From the IMG/VR virus record IMGVR_UViG_3300035698_027961, positions 1 through 64,000 of that record: a stretch of 64,000 bases of DNA. One strand, 5' to 3'. The position numbers were made by a program, and so were the translations under genes. Each line of letters starts with the position of its first letter. Position 1 is the first letter of the stretch. The DNA comes from a virus. The notes below the pieces were generated by a model. It was not told where the DNA came from, ran no database searches, and was given only the letters and a program-made list of their open reading frames with translations. Positions 24,661-33,510 of this stretch are shown in pieces.

Positions 24661-25644
24661 ACCAATATATTTTTTGATTTGCGATAGTAGAGAATCTTCC
24701 GTAATAATGGCGGGACTAACCAGCTTATTTGATTTGGACCAAGAAGCAACTTCGCATAGAAATCTTGTACCTATTTCATTCATTGGTGCGGCGTTAGTTG
24801 TAATAATATCACATCCAGATGCCTTAGCCTCATATAGGCTGAGCCCCAGGCCCTCCTGGCTCGATGGTGCGATAATACAACTAGACTCTCTATATATTTG
24901 ACCCACTTCTTCTCTGGTTAAATCTTTTTCAATAATATTAACTTGAGGAATATTATATTTCGAGTCTAACGGGGATTTCTTAACTCCCGTTATATTTAGA
25001 CTTATATCTGGATATATAATTGCGGCCCGTGAGAAGGCACTTATAACAAGCCTGGTATTCTTGGATGAAAAGTTTGGATTCAGGCTTCCCTGGTGATAGA
25101 ATACAATATTATCAAGCTTCCTTCCCGGATAGAACAAATTGGAATCTGTGAATTTCCAGCTTACCCTTGATACGTTTCTAAGTCCTGCATTATTCAATGT
25201 TTCTTTGGTGAAATCAGTTACAGCCCAAATATCTTTGAATTTATTATAAAGATTTATTAACCTTGGGTTAACCCACTCTATCATCGGAACATCTATAACT
25301 GGTATTCCTATTCCATCAATCCACTGAGATGATTCCATTAGAGTTTCTAATGATATCAATGCCTCCGCTTTATACTTGGATATTACCGACGCTATCTGCT
25401 GCTGATGATCCCTGCCGGAGTCAAAAATTGCGAAGCCATAGCCCTGAGAGTTGTGAGAGTGAAACTCTTTTCTGTAAATGCCATTTTCTTTTATGATTCT
25501 GCCTTTAGGTATCAACCAAACCTGATGGCCCCTATCTTCTAATTCTTTCTTGAGAGTTAGGCCAAGATATAGAAGGCCCGAAGGATGATCATAAGTTTTA
25601 ATCAGAAGTCTTTTTGGTAGATTTTGCAAGGTCCATCCTGTCAA
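24652..25644 (-). CDS. Glycosyltransferase, GT4-like
   Basis: 330 aa. It has a GT-B type layout: an N-terminal half with 'SGLLYLGLTLKKELEDRGHQV' (donor-independent Rossmann start) and a C-terminal nucleotide-sugar half with 'CIIAPSSQEGLGLSLYEAKASG' and its conserved Glu pair. Two TTG starts are possible: 25644, or codon 6 at 25629, where AGGA is six bases upstream; the second is better spaced. It overlaps the GT2 gene upstream by 47 bases. It transfers a sugar from an activated donor to an unknown acceptor in the cytoplasm. Last gene of the island. Confidence 0.8.
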   Translation of the reverse strand: MTGWTLQNLPKRLLIKTYDHPSGLLYLGLTLKKELEDRGHQVWLIPKGRIIKENGIYRKEFHSHNSQGYGFAIFDSGRDHQQQIASVISKYKAEALISLETLMESSQWIDGIGIPVIDVPMIEWVNPRLINLYNKFKDIWAVTDFTKETLNNAGLRNVSRVSWKFTDSNLFYPGRKLDNIVFYHQGSLNPNFSSKNTRLVISAFSRAAIIYPDISLNITGVKKSPLDSKYNIPQVNIIEKDLTREEVGQIYRESSCIIAPSSQEGLGLSLYEAKASGCDIITTNAAPMNEIGTRFLCEVASWSKSNKLVSPAIITEDSLLSQIKKYIGNN

Positions 25645-26320
25645 TAGAGGCTTTTCTTATTTCTTTAATATTCTCTGCGTGCTTAAGCTGAATATCACTT
25701 CTCTGAGTTAGAGAACCGCCATTGGGAATAATTCGATAATAGTACATAACCTTGTGAATATATTCTATTGGGTATAGCTCACTGATTCTTAGCCAGTAAT
25801 CATAATCTTCCGCTATCCAATACTTCTCATTGAATGGTCCAATTTTGTTAAAGACATCCCTTCTAATTGTTGTAGAGCCAGAGGCTACAAAGTTTTGGGA
25901 CATAAGCCTTGAATGATTGATTATTATTTTTTGAGGATAGAACTGCGGCCTGACCCTTCCGTTTACCAATATCTTATAGTTTCCGCATACCATTCCAAGT
26001 TCTGGATTATTAATCATGGCATGAACAGAGCTGAATAATTTGTCTTGATTCATAATATCATCATCATCTAAAAAGCTAATCAAAGGTGCTGTGGTCATGG
26101 ATATTCCATAGTTTCTAGCTCCACCAGGGCCCACATTTTCAGGCGTCTTGATGAAGTTAACCTGAGGATATCTTTTTTTCAAACCAGATATATCTGATGT
26201 TGAGCAATCATCAACTACAGTAAGTTTGTAATCTTTATATGACTGATTTAGGCAACTATCAATAGCTTCGACTATATACGACTTGGGATTATAAGTCGGC
26301 ATAATTATATCAACTTTCAT
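25598..26320 (-). CDS. Glycosyltransferase family 2 (GT-A)
   Basis: 240 aa. A typical GT2 start, 'VDIIMPTYNPKSYIVEAIDS', then 'VVDDCSTSD', 'NVGPGGARNYGI' and the metal-binding 'SFLDDDDIM' (DXD), with 'WIAEDYDYWLRI' as the catalytic ED region. The length fits a soluble GT2 domain without membrane helices. The ATG lies inside the end of the upstream glycosyltransferase gene. It is the only GT-A fold enzyme of the island; donor and acceptor are unknown. Confidence 0.92.
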   Translation of the reverse strand: MKVDIIMPTYNPKSYIVEAIDSCLNQSYKDYKLTVVDDCSTSDISGLKKRYPQVNFIKTPENVGPGGARNYGISMTTAPLISFLDDDDIMNQDKLFSSVHAMINNPELGMVCGNYKILVNGRVRPQFYPQKIIINHSRLMSQNFVASGSTTIRRDVFNKIGPFNEKYWIAEDYDYWLRISELYPIEYIHKVMYYYRIIPNGGSLTQRSDIQLKHAENIKEIRKASIDRMDLAKSTKKTSD

Positions 26321-27245
26321 ATTCTAAATACTTCCTCGCGTAATCTATTGGTGAGTTCTTAAGATTGTCTATAACGAATTGCCTTCCGTTGCTTGCAATC
26401 TTATCATAAAGAAGTGAGTCGCTCATTACTTCCTCTATGGCTTCGCAATAAGCATTTAAAGTTTTGGGAACTACTATCCCGTCGTGTCTATTAGATAGCT
26501 CTAAATTTATCTTGGGATGAATGATACACGGAATTTTAGCATAAAGCTGCTCAATTATGGTGCATCCCATTGTCTCGCTCAAGGATGTCGAGAAATAAAT
26601 ATGAGACTGCTTAGCAGAACGAATATGCTCAGAGTAATTATAAGGACTTGGGTAGCCTATAAATTTAAACTTAAACTGAGGAAGATTTTTTGCCACCAAG
26701 AGCGCAAAGTCTACATCCTTAACCATCTGCCTGGAATTACCCTTCCATAGAATGGTTCCATCATCATTGTGAACCGGCTCCCATAGATTTAAATTAGGAG
26801 CTATCCTGAGTAGGTCTATTTTATTATCGTCTATGCCATAGAGCCTGGCTATCTTTGATTTTAATTTATGATTTACCGTTAGTATTTTACTGAAAGCATC
26901 AATTTCAAGATATCTTGATTCTTCTTCTCGATTAACAGTATCTATCAGGTTTGGCCCGGATATTATCTTTATCGAATTATTAAACATTTTAATTATGTTT
27001 ACAAACTCTAATGAAATTCCGCTCCAATGATGTAGAACTTCTGATTTCTTAACAGAGGCTTTTATAGCTTTTGTATCTCGTAAATTCTTGACATTAGGAT
27101 AAGTGCTTGGAATTTTTGAAAAAACATTGACTTCGTAGCCGAGACCTCTGAGTGATTCCGCAAAGCTAACGAGAGAAACGCCGGGGCCATTAAAGTGGCA
27201 TCCGGCGTTTCCATAATTAAAAGTTATTATGGTAACTGTTTTCAA
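26310..27245 (-). CDS. Glycosyltransferase, GT4-like
   Basis: 311 aa, TTG start at 27245 right after the thioredoxin stop, with AGGA upstream. The N-terminus shows 'HFNGPGVSLVSFAESLRGLGYEVNV' cut by the usual glycine loop of GT4 enzymes; the C-terminal half has 'HIYFSTSLSETMGCTIIEQL' with the conserved Glu, and 'DGIVVP'. Cytoplasmic sugar transfer is expected. It overlaps the GT2 gene by 11 bases. Confidence 0.85.
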   Translation of the reverse strand: MKTVTIITFNYGNAGCHFNGPGVSLVSFAESLRGLGYEVNVFSKIPSTYPNVKNLRDTKAIKASVKKSEVLHHWSGISLEFVNIIKMFNNSIKIISGPNLIDTVNREEESRYLEIDAFSKILTVNHKLKSKIARLYGIDDNKIDLLRIAPNLNLWEPVHNDDGTILWKGNSRQMVKDVDFALLVAKNLPQFKFKFIGYPSPYNYSEHIRSAKQSHIYFSTSLSETMGCTIIEQLYAKIPCIIHPKINLELSNRHDGIVVPKTLNAYCEAIEEVMSDSLLYDKIASNGRQFVIDNLKNSPIDYARKYLEYES

Positions 27246-27246
27246 C

Positions 27247-27564
27247 CTAAGAGTTCCTGTTAAATAAATCCTCTAGGGATTCTTTTCCCTTAAATCCAAC
27301 CATTCTGTCTACTTCCTTTCCGCCTCTAAAAACTATTAGGCATGGAATACTAGTTATTGAATATTGGGCCGAAATTGCTGGAAAATCAGATACATTTACC
27401 TTTCCAATACTAACCGCGCCATCATACTTCTCAGACATTCCGTCAAGAACGGGACCTAGAATCTTACATGGTCCGCACCAAGCGGCCCAAAAATCAACGA
27501 CAACAGTCTTCTCATTTTGGATAAATTCGTTAAAGCTTTCGCTATTTAATTCTTCAACTGCCAT
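27247..27564 (-). CDS. trxA: Thioredoxin
   Basis: 105 aa, the classic thioredoxin length. The active site is 'WCGPCK' (Cys30, Cys33) after 'VVVDFWAA', with the cis-Pro in 'SITSIPCLIVF' and the C-terminal helix 'LEDLFNR'. It can reduce disulfides such as that of the NrdA C-terminal cysteines. AGGAG lies six bases before the ATG. It sits between sugar genes rather than next to nrdAB. Confidence 0.96.
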   Translation of the reverse strand: MAVEELNSESFNEFIQNEKTVVVDFWAAWCGPCKILGPVLDGMSEKYDGAVSIGKVNVSDFPAISAQYSITSIPCLIVFRGGKEVDRMVGFKGKESLEDLFNRNS

Positions 27565-27572
27565 AAAATCTC

Positions 27573-27788
27573 CTAGTGGACTTCGTAGTATGAATTAACG
27601 GACATATCTTCCATTATCATGACTAATACGCTATCCTGTTCATCTTTGCTCATTTTGACGAAATCTTCAAAAAGTTCTTTTGCATACTCTGAGGCCAGCG
27701 TTCTTATGTAGTTAGATTCACCACCACTTTTACTGTAAGCTTCCAGTATTCTTAAAGATTCCTCAAATGATCCTTTAGTTAGAAACAT
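27573..27788 (-). CDS. Hypothetical helical protein
   Basis: 71 aa from the ATG at 27788, which has a GGGGG run about nine bases upstream and overlaps the end of the preceding small gene; a longer frame to 27845 would overlap that gene fully. It is predicted helical ('SYIRTLASEYAKELF'-like pattern, acidic C-terminus). No family recognised. Confidence 0.55.
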   Translation of the reverse strand: MFLTKGSFEESLRILEAYSKSGGESNYIRTLASEYAKELFEDFVKMSKDEQDSVLVMIMEDMSVNSYYEVH

Positions 27789-27933
27789 CTTTTTTATCCC
27801 CCGTATCCTCCTCTGTCTTTTTATCAGAGTCTTCAACAAGGTCATCTACGGTATATCTTTCTTCCTGTGAGGCTGTTTTGGCTCCGTCTTTCTTTACGAA
27901 AACCTTAACCTCTCCATCTTTCTTAAAACTCAT
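27775..27933 (-). CDS. Small charged hypothetical protein
   Basis: 52 aa, about half Lys, Asp and Glu ('MSFKKDGEVKVFVKKDG' at the start, 'KKTEEDTGDKKD' near the end). The ATG has a near-perfect AGGAGG six bases upstream and overlaps the following gene by 14 bases, which supports it as real. No family recognised. Confidence 0.6.
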   Translation of the reverse strand: MSFKKDGEVKVFVKKDGAKTASQEERYTVDDLVEDSDKKTEEDTGDKKDVSN

Positions 27934-28002
27934 TAAGCCTCCTGGCACTATTTACAATAGTATATCCCAATATAAATATATTACCGCAAGGATTTGATTT
28001 TT

Positions 28003-29577
28003 TTAGATCAATTTCAAGAACCTGAGGAACTTTAGAAGTAATGATTCCTTGGCGGTAGCAACCGGTTTATTTATATGATCGGAATCCTGGTCAGAAGTGT
28101 TATCCTCCGCGCCAGTCACCGAGTTTTCAAGGGCAGCCTCGTCCTTGGAATTTTGCAGAAAGTTCATTTTTTCTACTTCCAGTAAAATTAATCTAAGTGA
28201 TTCGCGTAGTTTACTGATTTCGATATCTCTAGACTCATCTGAGGTTTCTTTTACATTTTTACCACCAGCCGAACCTAATTTTTCATTAAATGCCCGCACT
28301 AAATCTCTGCCTTTACTATAATCAATTGATCTTTTTATAGCTTTAGCGGGAGTAATCGTGTTTTTGTTCTTTCTAGGGCCATCTTCCGCTAAGGCAAACT
28401 CATCTATCGACTGACTCTCTATAAGTCTTTTCTTAATGAGTATATCCCTACTTTTTTCACGTATCTTTATAAGTTTTTTAGATTCAGATTCAAGAAACTT
28501 AAGGTAAGCATCGCCAGACATGCTCTGTGATAAATCTAGCCTCTCAGAAATATTTATTTTCTTCGGAGAGTCATCGGACGCATCTTCACAGGATAAGCTA
28601 AACCTATTTGCCTTAGCCCTCATGAATGTCTCTGCTGCCTTGCCCCTAAGGCCAGATTTGTAGTACTCGGCAGTCTCTCTCAGCCCATCATCAAAATTCT
28701 TTACAATATGGTATCCAAAAGATTCACTTGCCCAGCCGGTATCCGCCTGAGAGCATCTAACATCACCGGCCCGCTCTTTTCTGTAAAAAGGCTCCATACA
28801 ACCTAACTTTTCGTGTAGCTCATTTACTGTAACTTTAATGCCGGAACCAACATTAAAGACCATATGTTTTAATGGCATTGAAAAAGTTGATGCCAAATAA
28901 TTCGCCTCAACTACGTTATCAACATGAGTGAAGTCACGGTATTGTTCACCATCCCCATGAATGATTGGCCTAATTTTTAATTTATTGCATTCTAAAAATG
29001 AAGATATTACCGAGGCATATGGTGAATCACCTCTCTGACGGTTGCCAAAAACATTAAAATACCTAAGACAAACAGTTTCATTCTTATAAATCTTGGAAAA
29101 AAGTTCGCAAAGTTCTTCGCCAAACTTCTTATGCATTGCGTAAGGAGACTTGGGGCTTAGAGGGGTGTCTTCCGGTGTTGGTAGAATCTGGGATCCTCCA
29201 TAAACCGAAGAAGAGGATGAGAAGATAAATCTAGCACCGTGTTCTTTCGCAAGATTAAGAACATTAACCGTCCCCATAATATTTACATCTGATGTTTCAA
29301 CAGGCTGCTCAACCGAATAATACACTCCGGGAATTGCAGCAAGATGAAATACATAATCAGGCATAAAGCTATCAAAAACTTTCTGTAGTGATTTCATATC
29401 TCTGATATCAACTTGTTCAAAGGAAAGGCGCGGATTATCACTATGCTGGTCTAAATTGGCTAGGTCTCCACGGCTTAGATTGTCAATCACACAGACTTCA
29501 AACCCCTTATACATAAGTTTATCAACTAGGTGGCTTCCTATGAAGCCACATCCGCCAGTAACTATTGCTTTTTTCAT
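28003..29577 (-). CDS. NAD-dependent sugar epimerase/dehydratase with extra C-terminal region
   Basis: 524 aa. Residues 1-315 are an extended short-chain dehydrogenase: 'VTGGCGFIGSHLVDKL' NAD-binding loop, 'VFHLAAIPGVYYSV', catalytic 'SSSSVYGG' and Tyr-x-x-x-Lys in 'SPYAMHKK', and 'CLRYFNVFG', as in UDP-sugar 4-epimerases (GalE/WbpP type). The last 200 residues are unlike any epimerase: charged, helical, with a predicted coiled coil ('KLRESLRLILLEVEKMNFL') and a C-terminal amphipathic 'LLLKFLRFLKLI' that could bind membrane. It starts in an ATGA overlap with the gmd stop. It makes nucleotide sugars for the island; the precise substrate is unknown. Confidence 0.88.
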   Translation of the reverse strand: MKKAIVTGGCGFIGSHLVDKLMYKGFEVCVIDNLSRGDLANLDQHSDNPRLSFEQVDIRDMKSLQKVFDSFMPDYVFHLAAIPGVYYSVEQPVETSDVNIMGTVNVLNLAKEHGARFIFSSSSSVYGGSQILPTPEDTPLSPKSPYAMHKKFGEELCELFSKIYKNETVCLRYFNVFGNRQRGDSPYASVISSFLECNKLKIRPIIHGDGEQYRDFTHVDNVVEANYLASTFSMPLKHMVFNVGSGIKVTVNELHEKLGCMEPFYRKERAGDVRCSQADTGWASESFGYHIVKNFDDGLRETAEYYKSGLRGKAAETFMRAKANRFSLSCEDASDDSPKKINISERLDLSQSMSGDAYLKFLESESKKLIKIREKSRDILIKKRLIESQSIDEFALAEDGPRKNKNTITPAKAIKRSIDYSKGRDLVRAFNEKLGSAGGKNVKETSDESRDIEISKLRESLRLILLEVEKMNFLQNSKDEAALENSVTGAEDNTSDQDSDHINKPVATAKESLLLKFLRFLKLI

Positions 29578-30572
29578 TTAATTATCCTTTTTAGTGAGCC
29601 AATATCATTTAAATACATTTCTTTCAGAAGTTTCTTCCAGTCATAATTCGATGACCAACCAAGCTTATCGGAAGCCTTACTGGGATCGCCGCGTAAGAAT
29701 AATACCTCGGACGGCCTCATAAATCTAGAATCTTCCCTATATATATCTGAGAAATTTAATTCGGCCAGGCTACAGACGTACTCAAACATCTCTTTAATTG
29801 TAGCACCTGTTCCGGTAGAGATTAGATAATCATCAGGAGAATCTTGCTGAAGCATCATCCACATCGCTTTAACGAAATCCTTGGAGTGACCCTCATCCCT
29901 GAATGCTTCTAGATTTCCCATTCTTACTTCGGACTTAAGACCCAGCTTAACTGAGGCAACCCCCGATGTTATTTTCCTGGTTGCAAAGTCGTGCCCTCTT
30001 CTTGGGCTGGAATGGTTGAATAACATTCCATTGCATGCAAAAATATCATAAGCTTCTCGATAGTTAATCACAGACCAGTATGCGGCAACCTTAGATACGC
30101 CATATGGTGACCTGGGATGAAACGGTGAATCTTCCGTATATCCAGAGTTTGGACATCCGATACCTCCCCACATTTCGCTAGTGCTGGCCTGATAAAAACG
30201 AGTTGACGGAGAGAATTGGCGAATCAATTCTAGCTGATTAATGACAGCCTCAGAGTTAACCCTGAACGTTAATTGCGGCTCACAGAAAGACTGTCCGACA
30301 TTTGACATTGCGGCCAAGTTATACCATTCATGTGGCTGATAATCATGCAGGACTCTTGAGATAAGTGTTGGGTCTAAAATATCACCATATATAATTTTAA
30401 AATTATCATTAGGTAATAGATGCAGAACGTTATCTATACATAGGTATGTACTCTTTCGCCTAGTTATTCCGATAACGGTATAGCCTTTGCTTAGCAAGAG
30501 TTCTGACAGATACGATCCATCCTGACCGGCGACTCCAGTAATTACCGCAGTTAGTCCCTTATGAGTTGTCAA
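29574..30572 (-). CDS. gmd: GDP-mannose 4,6-dehydratase
   Basis: 332 aa, TTG start at 30572 with AGGAG six bases upstream. 'ITGVAGQDGSYLSELLLSKG' is the GMD-specific NADP-binding start, followed by 'YNLAAMSNVGQSF', the catalytic 'ASTSEMWGG' and the Tyr-Lys pair in 'SPYGVSK', then 'NHSSPRRG'. It converts GDP-mannose to GDP-4-keto-6-deoxymannose, the precursor of fucose, rhamnose-D, perosamine and similar sugars. No GDP-fucose synthase is seen here, so the product depends on host or other phage enzymes. Translationally coupled to the epimerase gene. Confidence 0.95.
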   Translation of the reverse strand: MTTHKGLTAVITGVAGQDGSYLSELLLSKGYTVIGITRRKSTYLCIDNVLHLLPNDNFKIIYGDILDPTLISRVLHDYQPHEWYNLAAMSNVGQSFCEPQLTFRVNSEAVINQLELIRQFSPSTRFYQASTSEMWGGIGCPNSGYTEDSPFHPRSPYGVSKVAAYWSVINYREAYDIFACNGMLFNHSSPRRGHDFATRKITSGVASVKLGLKSEVRMGNLEAFRDEGHSKDFVKAMWMMLQQDSPDDYLISTGTGATIKEMFEYVCSLAELNFSDIYREDSRFMRPSEVLFLRGDPSKASDKLGWSSNYDWKKLLKEMYLNDIGSLKRIIK

Positions 30573-30592
30573 TTATATCTCCTGTGCGACGA

Positions 30593-30673
30593 TCATAAAA
30601 ATAAGCCAATACGTCTTTCAAAACACTCCACACAAGGTGCGCGGCCTTTATCCATATTTGAAATTTTTTCCAT
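30593..30673 (-). CDS. Possible 26-aa micro-ORF with CxxC
   Basis: Within the 208-base gap 30573-30780, a short minus-strand frame starts with ATG at 30673 and includes 'CVEC'. AAGG lies about 18 bases upstream, too far for a standard ribosome site. It could be a leader peptide or chance. Nothing else was recognised in this gap beyond AT-rich sequence. Confidence 0.25.
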   Translation of the reverse strand: MEKISNMDKGRAPCVECFERRIGLFL

Positions 30674-30780
30674 GTTATATATTAGGTACCTTATCTCTTT
30701 TCCAATGGCCCCGAAAAAATCATATTTTATTTCTTTTGATATTTAAAATTTAACAATATAGCTTAGGAATCAGAAAATAA

Positions 30781-31167
30781 CTAATCCTCCAGTTCAAAGT
30801 ATTCAACGGCAGCTTTTGAAAATTGACGTGCGGTCATATTAGAAATTTCCTCTAACCTGTCTATATTATAGAGTAGGTATTCTTTTTCCAGCTCGGTAAA
30901 TATAGGAGAATTTGAAATAAGATCAAGAGCCTTGCCTGGGTCTTTTTCTAGCAACTTAATTGAAGCAACCTTATTAATCCAGGCGTATGAAAAATCTTTA
31001 TTTGAATCGTTATTCGAATTAAAATTTTCATAAAATGCACTAGATTTGTAAGCATCCTTTAGCTTATCGACTCTATCATATATATCTGTTTCTTTACCTT
31101 CTGGCTCATCTTTAGAGAATCTAGAGGATTTTTTCTCAACTCTTTTTACAACGCCACCTTTACTCAT
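30781..31167 (-). CDS. Hypothetical protein
   Basis: 128 aa, helical, with a basic N-terminus and acidic C-terminus. The segment 'FTELEKEYLLYNIDRL' is similar in pattern to 'FNETEKNILTEHLIGL' of the next gene upstream (31172-31759), hinting that the two are distant paralogues. It starts four bases after that gene's stop. No family recognised. Confidence 0.55.
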   Translation of the reverse strand: MSKGGVVKRVEKKSSRFSKDEPEGKETDIYDRVDKLKDAYKSSAFYENFNSNNDSNKDFSYAWINKVASIKLLEKDPGKALDLISNSPIFTELEKEYLLYNIDRLEEISNMTARQFSKAAVEYFELED

Positions 31168-31171
31168 TCGA

Positions 31172-31759
31172 TTATCCTAAGTTATCTTTGATTATTTTTT
31201 TAATTTGTTCTATATTTTCAAACTTGGAAAATAAATAGCCATATTTTCCGAAATTGTTCATAGAAAATATAACGTTAGTCTTTGATTCTTCAGAGATTAA
31301 TATGGATGACATTATAGAAGAGAATGCTTCGGGTTCTTTTAAAGTACTTTCGCAACGATTACCAAGTGCGTTAAAGGGAAATGGAATACTAAGCTGTTTT
31401 TGGTCTTTCATACCAATCACTAATAACGTTGAATTTATTATATCTAATTTCGCTAAATCTGTGATATATTCGTTATTAATTATATCATTTAAATATTTTG
31501 CCATTTTAGAACTAGATGATCCATCTTTATGAAGCTTAATTAAATTATTCTTAAAATCTTGCTTAAGGAGCCCAATTAGATGTTCCGTTAAGATATTCTT
31601 TTCGGTCTCATTGAAAGTTGCCGTAGATAAAATCTCTTTTATAAAAGTTTCTTTATCTTTTTCATTTTTTACTAGCGCATCTTTGAACTCTCTGGCGCAC
31701 GATGATGCCCGAAGCCTTCTTTTCCTCTCTTCGCTATCCAATTCAGTTAAAGTTGTCAT
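31172..31759 (-). CDS. Hypothetical protein
   Basis: 195 aa, helical first half ('LDSEERKRRLRASSCAREF') and mixed second half. AAAGGATTAGG precedes the ATG. It starts a few bases after the UDP-sugar dehydrogenase stop and is probably in the same transcript. No family recognised; a weak internal resemblance to the neighbour at 30781 is noted. Confidence 0.55.
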   Translation of the reverse strand: MTTLTELDSEERKRRLRASSCAREFKDALVKNEKDKETFIKEILSTATFNETEKNILTEHLIGLLKQDFKNNLIKLHKDGSSSSKMAKYLNDIINNEYITDLAKLDIINSTLLVIGMKDQKQLSIPFPFNALGNRCESTLKEPEAFSSIMSSILISEESKTNVIFSMNNFGKYGYLFSKFENIEQIKKIIKDNLG

Positions 31760-31763
31760 ATAC

Positions 31764-32564
31764 CTAATCCTTTCTAAATTTATTTCTTTCTTTAATAGCG
31801 GCCTTTAAGACTCTTCTTGGTGTGCCCTTCTTCTTCATAAATTGCAACAAAGCATTTGTATCCTTCGGAAAACACGCCCCGCCATAACTAAGCTTGCCAT
31901 CCGGCCCAGGGACAGATACGTGATTTGAAGAGATCCACGAGTTATCAAGCATCATAGATAATACTTTATTGTAGTCCGCTCCGGTTTCTTCACAGAGGGT
32001 ATAAAATTCATTAAAAATTTGCACTTTAATAGCATAAAATGAATTAGCGAAAAGCTTCATCGACTCTGACTCTTCAGGGCTAGATGTCGAAATCTTAGCA
32101 TTAGGAAATAAGTCTTTATACATGTGAACCATAACTTCTTCATCATCTGAATTAACAGAACCTATGACTATGTGCTTTTGGTTTCTAAAGTCTTCAACCG
32201 CAGTTCTTGCCGTTAGAAATTCTGGATTATGAACCATTCTAAGTCCATATTTTATAGCAAGGTCTCTGGTTGTCTCTGGCTCAACCGTGCTTTTAATAAC
32301 AACAATTCCCTCATATGAGTTATTCTTAAGAATCTTACATGTATCATATATTGCTGACTTGTCAAACCCGACTTTATCAACGTATGGTGTCGGAAGGCAT
32401 AAAAATACAACATCTGTGTTAATAACTCTATCGATACTTCCAATTCCATTGTACTTATCGTAAGCGTTCAAACTATATTTGCCATCAAAGGTCGGAAGCT
32501 TTTCGGACAGCACCATTCTCATAGCCCCTCCGACAAATCCGAGGCCGATGATTCCTATGCGCAT
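31764..32564 (-). CDS. Short UDP-glucose/GDP-mannose dehydrogenase-like protein
   Basis: 266 aa from the ATG at 32564 with AAAGGA upstream; a TTG at 32597 would overlap the GSCFA gene. It has an NAD-binding 'IGIIGLGFVGGAM', 'DVVFLCLPTP', 'VVIKSTVEPETTR', 'VHNPEFLTARTA' and the catalytic Cys in 'GGACFPKD' near residue 226. Family members usually exceed 380 aa and have a third, C-terminal nucleotide-sugar-binding domain; that domain is absent here. It could still oxidise a sugar nucleotide to a uronic acid, or have another 2-hydroxyacid-like role. The catalytic Cys and Lys are present. Confidence 0.85.
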   Translation of the reverse strand: MRIGIIGLGFVGGAMRMVLSEKLPTFDGKYSLNAYDKYNGIGSIDRVINTDVVFLCLPTPYVDKVGFDKSAIYDTCKILKNNSYEGIVVIKSTVEPETTRDLAIKYGLRMVHNPEFLTARTAVEDFRNQKHIVIGSVNSDDEEVMVHMYKDLFPNAKISTSSPEESESMKLFANSFYAIKVQIFNEFYTLCEETGADYNKVLSMMLDNSWISSNHVSVPGPDGKLSYGGACFPKDTNALLQFMKKKGTPRRVLKAAIKERNKFRKD

Positions 32565-32574
32565 ACTTAATCCT

Positions 32575-33510
32575 TTATTTGGTGTAGGCTGATTCAAACT
32601 CTTCCATTATAATCCTTAGCTCGTCTTTCTTAACATGACGGTTGTCTGATTTATACGGTGAGTCGAAGTATTCTTTTACTATTTCATATGACGGCCAATA
32701 AAACAAACTTTTACCGGCGTCCTCTGATTCTCTATAGAATTCGTCAATGGCGGACCTTAGTATAGACTTTGATACACTATTTGCAGTAACGCAAGATTTA
32801 TCTCTAAATGTGGCAACAAGCGGAACCGGAGATAGAGAAAATACAACATTTGCATTAGGACGATTCTTTTTTATCAAACTATATATATATTTTATGTTCT
32901 TTTTATTCTCTGAGAATGAGGCGACTTTAAAAGCATGAACCTTTGGGTTAAATTTTTCTTCGGGTATGGACCTCCAGAAGACAGCACCTGACTCTTTATT
33001 ATACCACACTTCGCTAAGCCCAAGGGTTATAATAAACAGGTCAGTCTTATTAAAAACATCGAGAGTCGACTTCCTCAAAGCCTTGCTTCTGGATATCTTA
33101 TTCTTGTCAGATGCGTGCCAAGTCTCTTCTGAGAATTCTTTATTTTCATAGACCCACTCAAAAAGTTGGCGAATAGCAAAGGTGTTATTAACTCCGGCCC
33201 TGAAGTCTATTATTTCTCCGGATGATCCACTTGATATAGAGTATCCTTTTTCGACTAAGTAGTTTGATATATTTTCGGCAAAACAGCTTCCGAATGCCAA
33301 AATCTTTGTATCTTTGGATATGAAAGGCTCTTGTGGTAGCCATCCCTTTAGGATATACTTCTTAATGGCTTCGGGTTCTTTTAAATTTGCAAGGCTGGGG
33401 TTAAAATTACAATTTTCTCCGCGATACCAGCTTTTATGAGCCTCTCCGGATATTCCGTCCTTAGTGTAGTATATTTTTCCGTTCTTTCTTTCGGTCTTGT
33501 CGTTGGACAT
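32575..33510 (-). CDS. GSCFA domain protein (SGNH-hydrolase-like)
   Basis: 311 aa. It carries the name-giving 'AFGSCFAENI' near residue 75, followed by 'NTFAIRQLFEWVY', 'LGLSEVWYN' and 'SLSPVPLVATF', all typical of GSCFA proteins, which resemble SGNH esterases/acyltransferases. In polysaccharide clusters such proteins are thought to add or remove acyl groups. GGAGG precedes the ATG. It overlaps no neighbour but lies within the island operon. Confidence 0.88.
   Translation of the reverse strand: MSNDKTERKNGKIYYTKDGISGEAHKSWYRGENCNFNPSLANLKEPEAIKKYILKGWLPQEPFISKDTKILAFGSCFAENISNYLVEKGYSISSGSSGEIIDFRAGVNNTFAIRQLFEWVYENKEFSEETWHASDKNKISRSKALRKSTLDVFNKTDLFIITLGLSEVWYNKESGAVFWRSIPEEKFNPKVHAFKVASFSENKKNIKYIYSLIKKNRPNANVVFSLSPVPLVATFRDKSCVTANSVSKSILRSAIDEFYRESEDAGKSLFYWPSYEIVKEYFDSPYKSDNRHVKKDELRIIMEEFESAYTK

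Noticed and set aside
27971-27978. TATAAATA on the plus strand near 27971
   Set aside because: It faces away from every nearby gene and lies in a generally AT-rich stretch.
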